Positions 8,130 to 16,480 are shown, numbered from the stretch's first letter. The stretch: DNA of 64,000 nt from JBHGYD01 sp041920415 (GCA_041920415.1 JBHGYD010000054.1:1-64000); one strand, 5' to 3'. Made by a program: numbers and translations. Notes: generated by a model not told the origin, from the sequence alone.

Positions 8130-8876
8130 ATGGCAATGGAAGAGAAAATTAACAAACTTATTGAATGGATTCGTCAACAAGTAACAGAAGCAGGATTAAA
8201 TGGAGCGATTGTTGGAATTAGTGGAGGAATTGATTCTGCAGTTGTTGCGCATCTTATTAAGCGCGCGTTTCCAGATCGCTCGTTAGGATTAATTATGCCG
8301 TGCAAAAGCAATCCAAAAGATAAGGAAGATGCATTAAAAGTCGTCGAAAGCTGTGGAATTCAGCATTTCGTCATTGATTTAACAGAAACACATCAAACAT
8401 TATTTAGCGAAATTGAAAAACAATTGAAAGAAAAGGGCGAATGGAATGAAGACGCAGCGCGGCTTGGTGATGCGAATACGCGCGCGCGTTTACGAATGAC
8501 GACATTGTATGCCGTGGCCAATAATTATGGTTATATGGTCGTTGGAACGGATAATGCCGCAGAATGGCATACAGGGTACTTTACGAAATACGGTGATGGC
8601 GGTGTCGATTTAGTGCCGCTTGTTCATTTTACAAAAGGAGAAGTACGAGAAATGGCGCGTATTCTTGGCGTTCCGGAAGAAATTATTACGAAAGCACCGA
8701 GCGCTGGATTATGGGAAGGACAAACGGATGAAAGTGAAATGGGAACAACATATGAGATGATTGATAAATATTTAAAAGGGGAAGACATTCCTGAGAAAGA
8801 CCGCCAAATTATTGAGCGACTACATAACCGTTCTCATCATAAACGCCAATTAGCGATTGCGCCACCAAAATTCTAA
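8130..8876 (+). CDS. nadE: NH3-dependent NAD(+) synthetase
   Basis: 248 residues. It amidates nicotinate adenine dinucleotide to NAD using ammonia and ATP. The PP-loop VGISGGIDSAVVAHL lies near residue 30; TDNAAEWHTGYFTKYGDGG and KAPSAGLWEGQTDE are also conserved. No glutaminase (nitrilase) domain is attached, so ammonia is the amide donor. SD GAAAGGGAG lies before ATG 8130; MEEKIN at 8136 is an alternative start. Its presence here puts both the first steps and the last step of NAD synthesis in this locus. Confidence 0.93.
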   Translation: MAMEEKINKLIEWIRQQVTEAGLNGAIVGISGGIDSAVVAHLIKRAFPDRSLGLIMPCKSNPKDKEDALKVVESCGIQHFVIDLTETHQTLFSEIEKQLKEKGEWNEDAARLGDANTRARLRMTTLYAVANNYGYMVVGTDNAAEWHTGYFTKYGDGGVDLVPLVHFTKGEVREMARILGVPEEIITKAPSAGLWEGQTDESEMGTTYEMIDKYLKGEDIPEKDRQIIERLHNRSHHKRQLAIAPPKF

Positions 8877-8900
8877 TCTTACCGCTAACTAACAGCGATA

Positions 8901-8985
8901 AAACCCTCGCTTATTTGCCAAGCTAAAAGCAGGTCAAAGTGGTTTCTTTGACCGCACTGAAGGCAAATAAGGGGGGTTTTTCATT
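8901..8985 (+). promoter_or_regulatory. Nested inverted repeat overlapping the SD of the next gene
   Basis: The outer arms, AAACCCTCGCTTATTTGCC (8901-8919) and GGCAAATAAGGGGGGTTTT (8962-8980), pair almost completely. The inner arms GGTCAAAG (8932-8939) and CTTTGACC (8946-8953) form a perfect 8-bp hairpin. The 3' arm contains the G-run that serves as the SD for the TTG start at 8984 and is followed by five Ts. It may be a terminator for nadE, an SD-sequestering translational switch, or both. Confidence 0.6.
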
Positions 8986-9724
8986 GAGAAAAGCAATCGC
9001 AGCACTAGGAATGGTTTGTTGCATGAGTGGGCTTGCCGCGTGCGCCAATTATGCGGAAGATCGGAATACTCGTTATAACGATACGACTCGTCCGATCGGT
9101 TATTATTCAACGGATCGGTTAAACGATCAATATAGCTATGGTCGATACGGAACGAATGGAGAAAATTACGGTAATGCTTATATTATGGACAACCAGAATG
9201 GTCCAGTGACAGAGTTTTTTAACGCAGACACTACTCGAAATCGCAATGTTGGAATGAATCGCTTCGATACCGATAATGTGCCTCCATCCCTTCCGCTTGG
9301 AGCGGATTTTGGGGATTCAGACAGAAACTATCACGGACATTTAAATTCGATGAATGCGAAAACAACAAGTCCATCGTATTATAAACAGTATGATGGACAT
9401 TTGGCCGAAACAGTTGCCAAGCGTGCCGCGGATGTCAAACAAGTCGGTGATGCCCGTGCTCTTGTTTATAACGATCATGTATTAGTAGCAATTACCACAA
9501 ATCAAACAGATACAAACCGTGTCGAACAGCGAGTGGCACAAGCAATTGCTCCGTATACGAAAGGAAAACATGTCCGCGTCGTTTCCAACCCAAGCATGTA
9601 TCACCGTGTTCGCACCATCGACAACAATATACGATACGGTCGTCCGTCTGAAGAAATCGAACGAGACTTAAAAACGATTTTCTATAATGGACAAATCATT
9701 GAACGTCCGGCGAACACGAGATAA
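8984..9724 (+). CDS. YhcN/YlaJ-family sporulation lipoprotein (CoxA-like)
   Basis: 246 residues from a TTG start with a G6 SD (8971-8976). A lipoprotein signal peptide ends in the lipobox MSGLAACAN (cleavage before Cys). The middle is Asn/Asp/Tyr-rich (YNDTTRPIGYYSTDRL) and residues ~140-246 form the YhcN/YlaJ domain (RAADVKQVGDARALVYNDHV, VAQAIAPYTKGKHVRVVSNP). The B. subtilis gene in the equivalent position after safA is the spore cortex lipoprotein coxA. Translation may be controlled by the inverted repeat that covers its SD. Confidence 0.82.
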   Translation: MRKAIAALGMVCCMSGLAACANYAEDRNTRYNDTTRPIGYYSTDRLNDQYSYGRYGTNGENYGNAYIMDNQNGPVTEFFNADTTRNRNVGMNRFDTDNVPPSLPLGADFGDSDRNYHGHLNSMNAKTTSPSYYKQYDGHLAETVAKRAADVKQVGDARALVYNDHVLVAITTNQTDTNRVEQRVAQAIAPYTKGKHVRVVSNPSMYHRVRTIDNNIRYGRPSEEIERDLKTIFYNGQIIERPANTR

Positions 9725-9731
9725 TGATTTC

Positions 9732-9768
9732 ATAAAGGGGTGTTTCTTTTGAGACATCCCCTTTATTA
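9732..9768 (+). terminator. Terminator of the spore lipoprotein gene
   Basis: Stem ATAAAGGGG / CCCCTTTAT (9732-9740 / 9758-9766), extended inward by TGT/ACA. Confidence 0.65.
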
Positions 9769-9787
9769 TATAAAAAAGGGACGGAAT

Positions 9788-9816
9788 TTTACCGTTTCGC
9801 ATTTTTTTGGTATAGT
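9788..9816 (+). promoter_or_regulatory. Probable sigma-A promoter of yebC
   Basis: TTTACC (9788-9793), 17-nt spacer, TATAGT (9811-9816), about 40 nt before the GTG start of yebC. Confidence 0.6.
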
Positions 9817-9855
9817 AATATCGGAAATTTCATGTGATGAGAGGGGAAATTTAGA

Positions 9856-10593
9856 GTGGCTGGACATTCTAAGTGGAAGAACATTCAACGTCGAAAAAAC
9901 GCACAAGATGCTAAACGTGGAAAGATCTTTATGAAATTAGCAAAAGAAATTTACGTCGCAGCGAAAATGGGCGGCGGCGATCCAAGTACAAATGCCAGCT
10001 TGCGTCTCGTCATTGAAAAAGCGAAAGCAGCGAATATGCCAAATGAAAACATCGAGCGTGCGATTAAAAAAGCAACAGGAAATCAAGAGCATACAAACTA
10101 CGAAGAAATTCGTTATGAAGGATATGGTCCAGGCGGCGTTGCTGTCATGGTCGTCTGCTTAACAGATAATAAAAACCGTACCGCATCGAACGTTCGTGTT
10201 GCGTTTTCAAAAAACGGCGGAAACCTTGGAGAGACGGGCTGCGTATCCTATTTATTTGACCGAAAAGGGTTGCTTGTCATTGCGCGTGAAGGATTAAACA
10301 TCGATGAAGATGAGATGCTTCTTCAAGCGATTGAAGCCGGTGCAGAAGAAATGGAAACAACGGAAGATTCGTTTGAAATTTATACAACGCCAGAAAACTT
10401 TGAGGATGTAAAAAATCAGCTAGCTGCGAACGGATTTACGTTTGTTAGCGCAGAAATTACAATGATTCCGCAAACGTACACGACATTAACAGGCGATGAT
10501 TTAACGAAAATGCTCAAACTCATCGACATGTTAGAAGATGATGACGATGTCCAAGAAGTGTACCACAATTTAGATGAGTCAGGGATTGAGTGA
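9856..10593 (+). CDS. YebC/PmpR family protein (YrbC), transcriptional regulator/translation factor
   Basis: 245 residues, GTG start (MAGHSKWKNIQRRKNAQDAK), the hallmark N-terminus of the family, with SD GAGGGGA. The full three-domain YebC length is present, including RYEGYGPGGVAVMVVCLTDN and FSKNGGNLGETGCVSYLFDRKG. Family members are described as DNA-binding regulators and, more recently, as factors that relieve ribosome stalling; the sequence alone does not choose between these. It is probably monocistronic, with its own promoter and a terminator at 10729. Confidence 0.92.
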   Translation: MAGHSKWKNIQRRKNAQDAKRGKIFMKLAKEIYVAAKMGGGDPSTNASLRLVIEKAKAANMPNENIERAIKKATGNQEHTNYEEIRYEGYGPGGVAVMVVCLTDNKNRTASNVRVAFSKNGGNLGETGCVSYLFDRKGLLVIAREGLNIDEDEMLLQAIEAGAEEMETTEDSFEIYTTPENFEDVKNQLAANGFTFVSAEITMIPQTYTTLTGDDLTKMLKLIDMLEDDDDVQEVYHNLDESGIE

Positions 10594-10639
10594 TGTAAAT
10601 ATCATCCATTCCCTCTTTCTTGAAATTGGCTGAAACATT

Positions 10640-10668
10640 TAGTGGACCATATGTGACAAAATCCACTA
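10640..10668. repeat. Inverted repeat downstream of yebC
   Basis: TAGTGGA (10640-10646) and TCCACTA (10662-10668) pair, and the flanks AAACA / GTGTTT extend the stem imperfectly. There is no T-run. Role unknown. Confidence 0.5.
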
Positions 10669-10728
10669 GTGTTTGAAAAATACCTTATAGATGAAAACGT
10701 AAAAAATACATTCATAAGAAAAACGTGG

Positions 10729-10783
10729 GACTGACTCAAAAGGTCGTGTATAAGCGGCTATTGTGGGTCAGTCTTTTCTTTTT
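10729..10783 (+). terminator. Terminator-like hairpin in the yebC-bofC gap
   Basis: GACTGAC (10729-10735) pairs with GTCAGTC (10767-10773), followed by TTTTCTTTTT. The loop is 31 nt, with GTC/GAC-type internal pairing possible. The GGGACTGAC motif resembles ends of some Bacillaceae insertion sequences, so an IS scar is an alternative reading. Confidence 0.5.
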
Positions 10784-10785
10784 GT

Positions 10786-11078
10786 GTGTTTAGGGAAAAA
10801 CGTCGAAAATCTCCTTCATTTTTGAACTGTTGAATATTAATGGTGATGTAGTTCACTAGCGCTTTATGCAACTTTTATGAGTAAAGCTGACGCGTATACG
10901 GAAGATGGAGTGAATGTAATGATTGAGTGAGGATGGTTGGAGCAGCCACCACATTTCATAGACCGAGAACATCTCGTTATGGAGTCTAAGTAAAAAATAC
11001 TCACGATTCACAGGTGTTTTTTTATTTGGATAAAATTTTTGTGATTGGTGAAAATAGAAATACATTTCATTTTGCCTT
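10786..11078. other. Intergenic stretch without a convincing gene
   Basis: About 290 nt between the hairpin and bofC. Frames on both strands are short and lack an SD. The minus frame crossing this stretch runs into the bofC coding sequence and resembles no family I recognise. It probably holds the bofC promoter, but no clear sigma-G or sigma-A match was found. Confidence 0.4.
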
Positions 11079-11093
11079 GAAAGAGGGGGAAGA

Positions 11094-11582
11094 ATGATGA
11101 GGCGAATTTTATCTGTTTGCATCATAATAACAGCATGGTTATTCGGATCCTTAGACGTGTTTGCCCAATCACCCGCAGTCAAAATGAATATTCTTTTAGA
11201 ACGTGTTTATTTAGACGGGGAAGTAAGCGAGGAAATAAAGAAAGAAACCATTGTTTCGATGAAAGACATATGGGAAAAATATAAAGGATGGCAACTTGTG
11301 GATATGGATGACGAGCAAATCGTCTTTCAAAAGACGATCAACGATATTTCTCCGCTGTTAAAAGCCAACGGCTATTTTGGTTTAACGAAAGATGGAACTT
11401 TGTCCATTTTTGAAGGAAAACCGAACCAATCATCGCGCGTCATTCAATCGTTTTTCCAAATTGATGTAAAAAAATTAGAGAGTCATCAACAAAAGCAATT
11501 GCAAAAAGGCATTCGCGTTGTTTCGAAATCACGATATAAAGATGTTATTGAAACATATCGTCATTTTGCGCTTATACCGTAA
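11094..11582 (+). CDS. bofC: Intercompartmental signalling factor BofC
   Basis: 162-residue exported sporulation protein. In B. subtilis, BofC is made in the forespore and restrains SpoIVB, the serine protease that triggers pro-sigma-K processing. A signal peptide spans ~1-24 (LSVCIIITAWLFGSLDVFAQ). The mature part has the BofC N-terminal domain (MNILLERVYLDGEVSEE, WQLVDMDDEQIVFQKTINDI) and C-terminal domain (NGYFGLTKDGTLSIFEGKP, VIQSFFQIDVKKLESHQ). Two adjacent ATGs (11094, 11097) follow the SD GAGGGGGA. It sits directly before ruvAB, as in B. subtilis. Confidence 0.9.
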   Translation: MMRRILSVCIIITAWLFGSLDVFAQSPAVKMNILLERVYLDGEVSEEIKKETIVSMKDIWEKYKGWQLVDMDDEQIVFQKTINDISPLLKANGYFGLTKDGTLSIFEGKPNQSSRVIQSFFQIDVKKLESHQQKQLQKGIRVVSKSRYKDVIETYRHFALIP

Positions 11583-11612
11583 AAGACTTATCGTTAGGAT
11601 AGGTCTTTTTGT
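11583..11612 (+). terminator. Terminator of bofC
   Basis: Ten-bp stem AAGACTTATC / GATAGGTCTT (11583-11592 / 11598-11607), one G-U pair, 5-nt loop, T-run. Confidence 0.85.
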
Positions 11613-11697
11613 TTTGTAAAAAGAGGAATATACATTCGCTTTTTCATCATTATATGGTACAATGGAAAGCAGTGAGAAAAAGGAGAGGAGTACGGCT

Positions 11698-12306
11698 TTG
11701 ATTGAGTTTATTCGCGGATATGTGGATTATGTTTGTCCGGAATACATTGTTGTGGAAAATAATGGAGTTGGATATCAAATTTTCACTCCGAATCCGTTTT
11801 CGTTTCAAAAAAGTCATGATACAATCGTGACGGTCTATACATATCAATATGTACGTGAAGATGTCATTGCATTGTATGGATTTCGAACGCGTGAAGAACG
11901 AACACTTTTTACGAAGCTTTTGCAGGTTTCCGGTATTGGCCCAAAAGGGGGACTAGCGATTTTAGCTGCTGGGGAGCCGCGGCAATTAGTACAGGCCATT
12001 GAAGAAGAGAACGAAAAGTTTTTATGTAAATTTCCAGGTGTCGGAAAAAAAACAGCAAGGCAAATGATTCTTGATTTAAAAGGAAAATTACAAAATGTCA
12101 TTCCGAGCATGTTCCCTGATCTATTTACTGCAGAAGCGGACTGGCCGATCCCGCATCGTTCGAACGCTCTTGACGAAGCGATTGAAGCGTTAAAAGTGCT
12201 CGGGTATGCGGATCGGGAAATCCAAAAAGTGATACCGGCGTTAATGAAAGAAAATTTATCAACGGATCAATATATTAAGCTAGCGCTACAACTATTATTA
12301 AAGTAA
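11698..12306 (+). CDS. ruvA: Holliday junction branch migration protein RuvA
   Basis: 202 residues. It binds Holliday junctions as a tetramer and loads the RuvB motor. An OB-fold N-terminus (IEFIRGYVDYVCPEYIVVEN), two helix-hairpin-helix motifs (VSGIGPKGGLAIL, FPGVGKKTARQMILDLKG) and the C-terminal RuvB-binding domain (LDEAIEALKVLGYADREIQK) are all present. TTG at 11698 aligns with the usual RuvA start and has SD AGGAGAGG; upstream in-frame codons lack one. ruvB follows after 9 nt. Confidence 0.95.
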   Translation: MIEFIRGYVDYVCPEYIVVENNGVGYQIFTPNPFSFQKSHDTIVTVYTYQYVREDVIALYGFRTREERTLFTKLLQVSGIGPKGGLAILAAGEPRQLVQAIEEENEKFLCKFPGVGKKTARQMILDLKGKLQNVIPSMFPDLFTAEADWPIPHRSNALDEAIEALKVLGYADREIQKVIPALMKENLSTDQYIKLALQLLLK

Positions 12307-12315
12307 GGGGGGAGA

Positions 12316-13320
12316 ATGATGGAAGAACGCCTTGTTGCGAGCGATGCCCATGGCGAGGACGTTTCGCTTGAATATAGTCTCCGCCCGAAGTTGTTACGCG
12401 AATATATTGGACAAGATAAGGTAAAGGATAATTTGAAAGTATTTATTGAAGCAGCAAAAATGCGCGGGGAGACGCTTGACCATGTACTTTTGTACGGACC
12501 GCCTGGACTTGGAAAAACAACGCTAGCAGCGATTATTGCGAATGAAATGGGCGTTCATCTTCGTACAACTTCTGGTCCAGCGATTGAGCGTCCGGGAGAT
12601 TTAGCGGCGATTTTAACATCTCTTGAGCCGGGAGATGTGTTATTTATTGATGAAATTCATCGCCTTCAGCGCTCGGTAGAAGAAGTGCTGTATCCAGCGA
12701 TGGAAGACTATTGTTTAGACATTGTTATTGGCAAAGGACAAACAGCGCGGTCAGTGCGCATTGACCTTCCGCCGTTTACACTCGTTGGGGCAACGACAAG
12801 AGTTGGCTCATTATCGGCACCGCTTCGTGATCGCTTTGGTGTCTTGAGCCGACTTGACTATTATGTGCCCGAGCAACTTGCGCAAATTGTGAAACGAACA
12901 GCCGATATTCTCGAGGTGGGGATCGAAGAAGCAGCCGCCTTTGAAATCGCACGGCGTTCGCGTGGCACACCGCGCATCGCCAATCGCTTGTTGCGGCGTG
13001 TTCGAGATTTTGCCCAAGTGCGTGGCGATGGAACAATTACGTTTACGATGGCGCAAGAAGCACTTGAGCTGCTTCAAGTCGACCGCTTAGGGTTGGATCA
13101 TATCGACCATAAATTGCTCAAAGCGATGATCGAAAAGTTTCGGGGTGGACCAGTCGGTTTAGATACAATCGCTGCTACGATTGGCGAAGAAGCGCAAACG
13201 ATTGAAGATGTATATGAACCGTATTTACTGCAAACCGGTTTTTTGCAGCGCACACCGCGTGGGCGAATCGTCACCCATTTCGCTTACGAACATTTTGGTA
13301 TGGAGGTGCCTGAGCGATGA
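12316..13320 (+). CDS. ruvB: Holliday junction branch migration DNA helicase RuvB
   Basis: 334-residue AAA+ motor. Walker A is LYGPPGLGKTTLAAI, Walker B DVLFIDEIHRL, sensor 1 LVGATTRVGSL, and the arginine finger is probably in PLRDRFGVLSRL. The C-terminal winged helix includes GGPVGLDTIAATIGEE and LLQTGFLQRTPRGR. Two consecutive ATGs (12316, 12319) follow SD AAGGGGGGA. It overlaps the next gene by 4 nt (ATGA), indicating translational coupling. Confidence 0.96.
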   Translation: MMEERLVASDAHGEDVSLEYSLRPKLLREYIGQDKVKDNLKVFIEAAKMRGETLDHVLLYGPPGLGKTTLAAIIANEMGVHLRTTSGPAIERPGDLAAILTSLEPGDVLFIDEIHRLQRSVEEVLYPAMEDYCLDIVIGKGQTARSVRIDLPPFTLVGATTRVGSLSAPLRDRFGVLSRLDYYVPEQLAQIVKRTADILEVGIEEAAAFEIARRSRGTPRIANRLLRRVRDFAQVRGDGTITFTMAQEALELLQVDRLGLDHIDHKLLKAMIEKFRGGPVGLDTIAATIGEEAQTIEDVYEPYLLQTGFLQRTPRGRIVTHFAYEHFGMEVPER

Positions 13321-13523
13321 ATAACTTCCCAAAACTGATGATGATAATCGGGGTTGTTTTGATTATCATTGGATTTTTGATGCAATTTATTAAACTTGGT
13401 CGACTTCCTGGAGATATTGTGATTCAAAAAGGAAATACGACATTTTATTTCCCGATTGTGACGTCGATTTTATTAAGTGTCGTTCTATCTTTGATTTTTT
13501 ACGTACTTGGACGTTTTCGTTAA
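13317..13523 (+). CDS. DUF2905 small membrane protein
   Basis: 68 residues with two predicted transmembrane helices (~6-23 and ~45-63) flanking GRLPGDIVIQKGNTTFYFPI, the conserved segment of DUF2905. Function is unknown. It starts within the ruvB stop codon overlap (ATGA) and is followed 28 nt later by queA, so it is part of the ruvAB-queA-tgt-yajC transcription unit. Confidence 0.85.
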   Translation: MNNFPKLMMIIGVVLIIIGFLMQFIKLGRLPGDIVIQKGNTTFYFPIVTSILLSVVLSLIFYVLGRFR

Positions 13524-13550
13524 AACAACAATAGAAATAGGTGAAACATC

Positions 13551-14579
13551 ATGAAAGTAGATTTGTTTGATTTTTATTTGCCGGAAGAGTTGATTGCACA
13601 AACGCCGCTTCCCAATCGTGAAGCATCAAGATTAATGGTGCTTGATAAAAAAACAGGGGAAACGAAGCATGAAACGTTTCGCTCTATTTTATCGTACTTG
13701 AAAGAAGGAGATTGTCTCGTTTTAAACGATACGCGTGTATTACCGGCACGTCTTTATGGAGAAAAAGAAGATACAGGGGCAAACATTGAGGTGCTTTTGC
13801 TAAAACAACTTGAAGGCGACCGTTGGGAAACGTTAGTAAGACCGGCAAAGCGGGTAAAGGTCGGCACGACGATTTCCTTCGGGGATGGAAGATTAAAGGC
13901 AACGTGTATCGATGTGTTGGAGCACGGCGGACGAGTTTTAGAGTTTGAATATGACGGCGTATTTTATGAGGTGCTCGATTCGCTTGGCGAAATGCCGCTT
14001 CCGCCTTACATTAAAGAGCAATTGGACGACCGCGAGCGCTATCAAACCGTGTATGCCCGCGAACGAGGTTCAGCGGCAGCACCAACAGCTGGTCTTCATT
14101 TTACCGAGCAGCTGCTTGAAGATATTCGCGCGAAAGGTGTGCATATCGCCTTTATTACGCTTCATGTCGGCCTTGGCACATTCCGTCCGGTCAGCGTCGA
14201 AAACGTAGAAGAACATGATATGCATGCGGAATTTTATCAAATGACGGAAGAAACGGCGCGACTTTTAAATGAAGTGAAGCAGAAAGGCGGACGGATTATT
14301 GCTGTTGGCACAACCTCGACGCGCACGTTAGAAACGATTGCCTCGAAACATAACGGCACATTTGTTTCTGAGAGTGGATGGACAGATATTTTCATCTATC
14401 CGGGGTACGAATTTAAAGCTATTGATGGTATGGTAACAAATTTCCATCTTCCGAAATCAACGTTAATTATGCTTGTCAGCGCCTTAGCCGGTCGAGAAAA
14501 TGTACTTCGTGCATACGAAGAGGCGGTTAGAGAACGGTACCGTTTCTTCAGCTTCGGCGATGCAATGTTGATTATTTAG
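13551..14579 (+). CDS. queA: S-adenosylmethionine:tRNA ribosyltransferase-isomerase
   Basis: 342 residues. It transfers and isomerises the ribose of AdoMet onto preQ1 in tRNA to give epoxyqueuosine. Conserved motifs: FDFYLPEELIAQTPL, CLVLNDTRVLPARLYG, AAPTAGLHFTEQLL, THVGLGTFRPV-like ITLHVGLGTFRPVSVENV, and TNFHLPKSTLIMLVSAL. Full length. SD AGGTGAAAC precedes the ATG. Adjacent tgt catalyses the preceding step of the same pathway. Confidence 0.96.
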   Translation: MKVDLFDFYLPEELIAQTPLPNREASRLMVLDKKTGETKHETFRSILSYLKEGDCLVLNDTRVLPARLYGEKEDTGANIEVLLLKQLEGDRWETLVRPAKRVKVGTTISFGDGRLKATCIDVLEHGGRVLEFEYDGVFYEVLDSLGEMPLPPYIKEQLDDRERYQTVYARERGSAAAPTAGLHFTEQLLEDIRAKGVHIAFITLHVGLGTFRPVSVENVEEHDMHAEFYQMTEETARLLNEVKQKGGRIIAVGTTSTRTLETIASKHNGTFVSESGWTDIFIYPGYEFKAIDGMVTNFHLPKSTLIMLVSALAGRENVLRAYEEAVRERYRFFSFGDAMLII

Positions 14580-14616
14580 TTATGAACTAAGGGTTGTATA
14601 GAAAGGAGATATTCAT

Positions 14617-15756
14617 TTGACACCAATTCGCTACGAGCTTATTAAGACGTGCAAACAAACGGGAGCAAGACTGGGGATTATTCATACGCCACACGGCTCG
14701 TTTGAAACACCAATGTTTATGCCGGTCGGGACGCTAGCGACAGTGAAAACATTGTCACCGGAAGAATTAAAGGAAATGGGTGCGGGGATTATTTTAAGTA
14801 ACACGTACCATTTATGGCTTCGTCCGGGGCATGAGATTGTGAAAGAAGCGGGCGGATTACATTCATTTATGAACTGGGACCGCGGCATTTTAACCGATTC
14901 GGGCGGATTCCAAGTGTTTAGTTTAAGCGAATTCCGAAAAATTGAAGAAGAAGGCGTATATTTCCGCAATCATTTAAACGGAGATAAGCTGTTCCTATCT
15001 CCGGAAAAAGCGATGGAAATTCAAAATGCGTTAGGCTCTGACATTATGATGGCGTTTGATGAGTGTCCGCCGTATCCCGCAACATATGAATACATGAAGC
15101 AGTCGGTTGAGCGGACAAGCCGCTGGGCGGAGCGCTGTTTAAAGGCGCATAAGCGACCGAATGAACAAGGTTTATTCGGCATTGTTCAAGGTGGCGAATT
15201 TGAAGATCTTCGTAAGCAAAGCGCACAAGACCTTGTGTCACTTGACTTCCCGGGATATGCGGTTGGCGGACTGTCTGTTGGGGAACCGAAAGAGGTAATG
15301 AACCGCGTTCTTGAATTTACAACCCCGCTTTTACCAGCGAATAAACCGCGTTACTTAATGGGGGTTGGTTCACCAGATTCATTGATTGACGGAGCGATTC
15401 GCGGCATCGATATGTTTGACTGCGTCTTGCCGACACGCATCGGTCGTAATGGAACCGTAATGACAAGTGAAGGACGTGTCGTTATTAAAAACGCACAATA
15501 CGCAAGAGATTTCACTCCGCTTGATCCAAATTGTGATTGTTACACATGCCGTAACTATACGCGCGCATACATTCGCCATCTGATTAAGTGCGATGAAACG
15601 TTTGGAATTCGTTTAACTTCTTACCATAACGTATATTTTCTGATAAAATTGATGGAGCAAGTCAGACAAGCGATTCGTGAAGATCGTCTTGGCGACTTCC
15701 GTGAAGAATTTTTCGAACGCTACGGATTTAATAAGCCGAATGCGAAAAACTTTTAA
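14617..15756 (+). CDS. tgt: tRNA-guanine transglycosylase
   Basis: 379 residues, TTG start with SD AAAGGAGAT. It exchanges guanine 34 for preQ1 in GUN-anticodon tRNAs. The TIM-barrel substrate motif LTDSGGFQVFSL carries the general Asp, and FDCVLPTRIGRNGT contains the nucleophile region (MFDCVLPTR). The zinc site is CDCYTCRNYTRAYIRHL with a downstream His. Between queA and yajC, as in B. subtilis. Confidence 0.96.
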   Translation: MTPIRYELIKTCKQTGARLGIIHTPHGSFETPMFMPVGTLATVKTLSPEELKEMGAGIILSNTYHLWLRPGHEIVKEAGGLHSFMNWDRGILTDSGGFQVFSLSEFRKIEEEGVYFRNHLNGDKLFLSPEKAMEIQNALGSDIMMAFDECPPYPATYEYMKQSVERTSRWAERCLKAHKRPNEQGLFGIVQGGEFEDLRKQSAQDLVSLDFPGYAVGGLSVGEPKEVMNRVLEFTTPLLPANKPRYLMGVGSPDSLIDGAIRGIDMFDCVLPTRIGRNGTVMTSEGRVVIKNAQYARDFTPLDPNCDCYTCRNYTRAYIRHLIKCDETFGIRLTSYHNVYFLIKLMEQVRQAIREDRLGDFREEFFERYGFNKPNAKNF

Positions 15757-15784
15757 TTGCTCTATTTAGAAAGGGGGGAAATCG

Positions 15785-16051
15785 ATGGCAACGCTAATGA
15801 ATCTTTTGCCGATTATTCTAATGTTCGTCATTTTCTATTTCTTGTTGATTCGTCCGCAACAAAAGCGTCAGCGCGCGATTCAGCAAATGCAAGCGAATTT
15901 GAAGAAAGGTGATAAAATTATTACGATCGGCGGTCTACACGGAATTATCGACTCAGTTGATGAAGATAAAGTCGTGATCCGTGCTGGTGATGGTACTCGT
16001 CTTACATACGACCGTTCAGCCGTGCGTGAAGTGGTTACGGAAAATAAGTAA
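15785..16051 (+). CDS. yajC: Preprotein translocase subunit YajC
   Basis: 88 residues with one N-terminal transmembrane helix (LLPIILMFVIFYFLLIRPQQ) and a small cytoplasmic domain (GDKIITIGGLHGIIDSVDEDKVVIR). It associates with the SecYEG-SecDF translocon. SD AAAGGGGGGAAA. Last gene of the ruv-que-tgt unit; secDF lies 2.5 kb downstream. Confidence 0.94.
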   Translation: MATLMNLLPIILMFVIFYFLLIRPQQKRQRAIQQMQANLKKGDKIITIGGLHGIIDSVDEDKVVIRAGDGTRLTYDRSAVREVVTENK

Positions 16052-16058
16052 AACAACG

Positions 16059-16101
16059 AAGGCTACCTCATTGATAAAACAAAAGAGGGTAGCCTTTTTG
16101 T
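16059..16101. terminator. Bidirectional terminator between yajC and the minus-strand yrzE-like gene
   Basis: Arms AAGGCTACC-TC (16059-16069) and GA-GGGTAGCCTT (16085-16096), followed by TTTTTG on plus and, on minus, by a run TTCGTTGTTTT. Confidence 0.8.
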
Positions 16102-16105
16102 TTGG

Positions 16106-16480
16106 TTAACCTCGTGAAGAGGACATATTGACTCCAATGATCCCCCCCAGTATCGCTGCGACCAGAAAGCCAAGATGATAAAGCCATTGTTGCGTTGAAA
16201 ATGGTTGCTCTAACCCTAAAAACTGAAACAAAAACACAATGAGTGTAAATACGACACTCGTTGCTCCGCCAATGAACCATCCTTTTTCTTTTCCTTTTCC
16301 CCCTGCTACTAATCCACTAATAAACATCGATAAGAGTGAGCTAGCAAAAATAACCCATGTCAACGAAGATTCTTGAACGTTCGTGAATTTTAAGATGAGC
16401 GATAGGATCAAGCTAATGATTGCTGCTAATAGAAAAATCGTAACAATTCCATATACAATCGCTTTTCCTAACCTGGTCAT
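16106..16480 (-). CDS. TIGR04086-family membrane protein (YrzE-like)
   Basis: About 124 residues with four predicted transmembrane helices (IVYGIVTIFLLAAIISLIL, LTWVIFASSLLSMFISGLVA, GGATSVVFTLIVFLFQFLGL, LGFLVAAILGGIIGVNM). The Gly-rich loop GGKGKEKGWFIGG is characteristic of the family. ATG 16480 is chosen because AAGGAGGAGAAGGG lies directly upstream; an upstream in-frame start at 16543 has no SD. Unknown function. It lies downstream of spoVB on the same strand. Confidence 0.8.
   Translation of the reverse strand: MTRLGKAIVYGIVTIFLLAAIISLILSLILKFTNVQESSLTWVIFASSLLSMFISGLVAGGKGKEKGWFIGGATSVVFTLIVFLFQFLGLEQPFSTQQWLYHLGFLVAAILGGIIGVNMSSSRG

Noticed and set aside
9740..9934. 64-residue plus-strand frame before yebC
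   Set aside because: Covers the terminator, promoter and start of yebC in another frame.
10856..11182. 108-residue minus-strand frame upstream of bofC
   Set aside because: Overlaps the bofC start, no SD, low-complexity basic/aromatic composition. A decayed transposase was considered, but no motif supports it.
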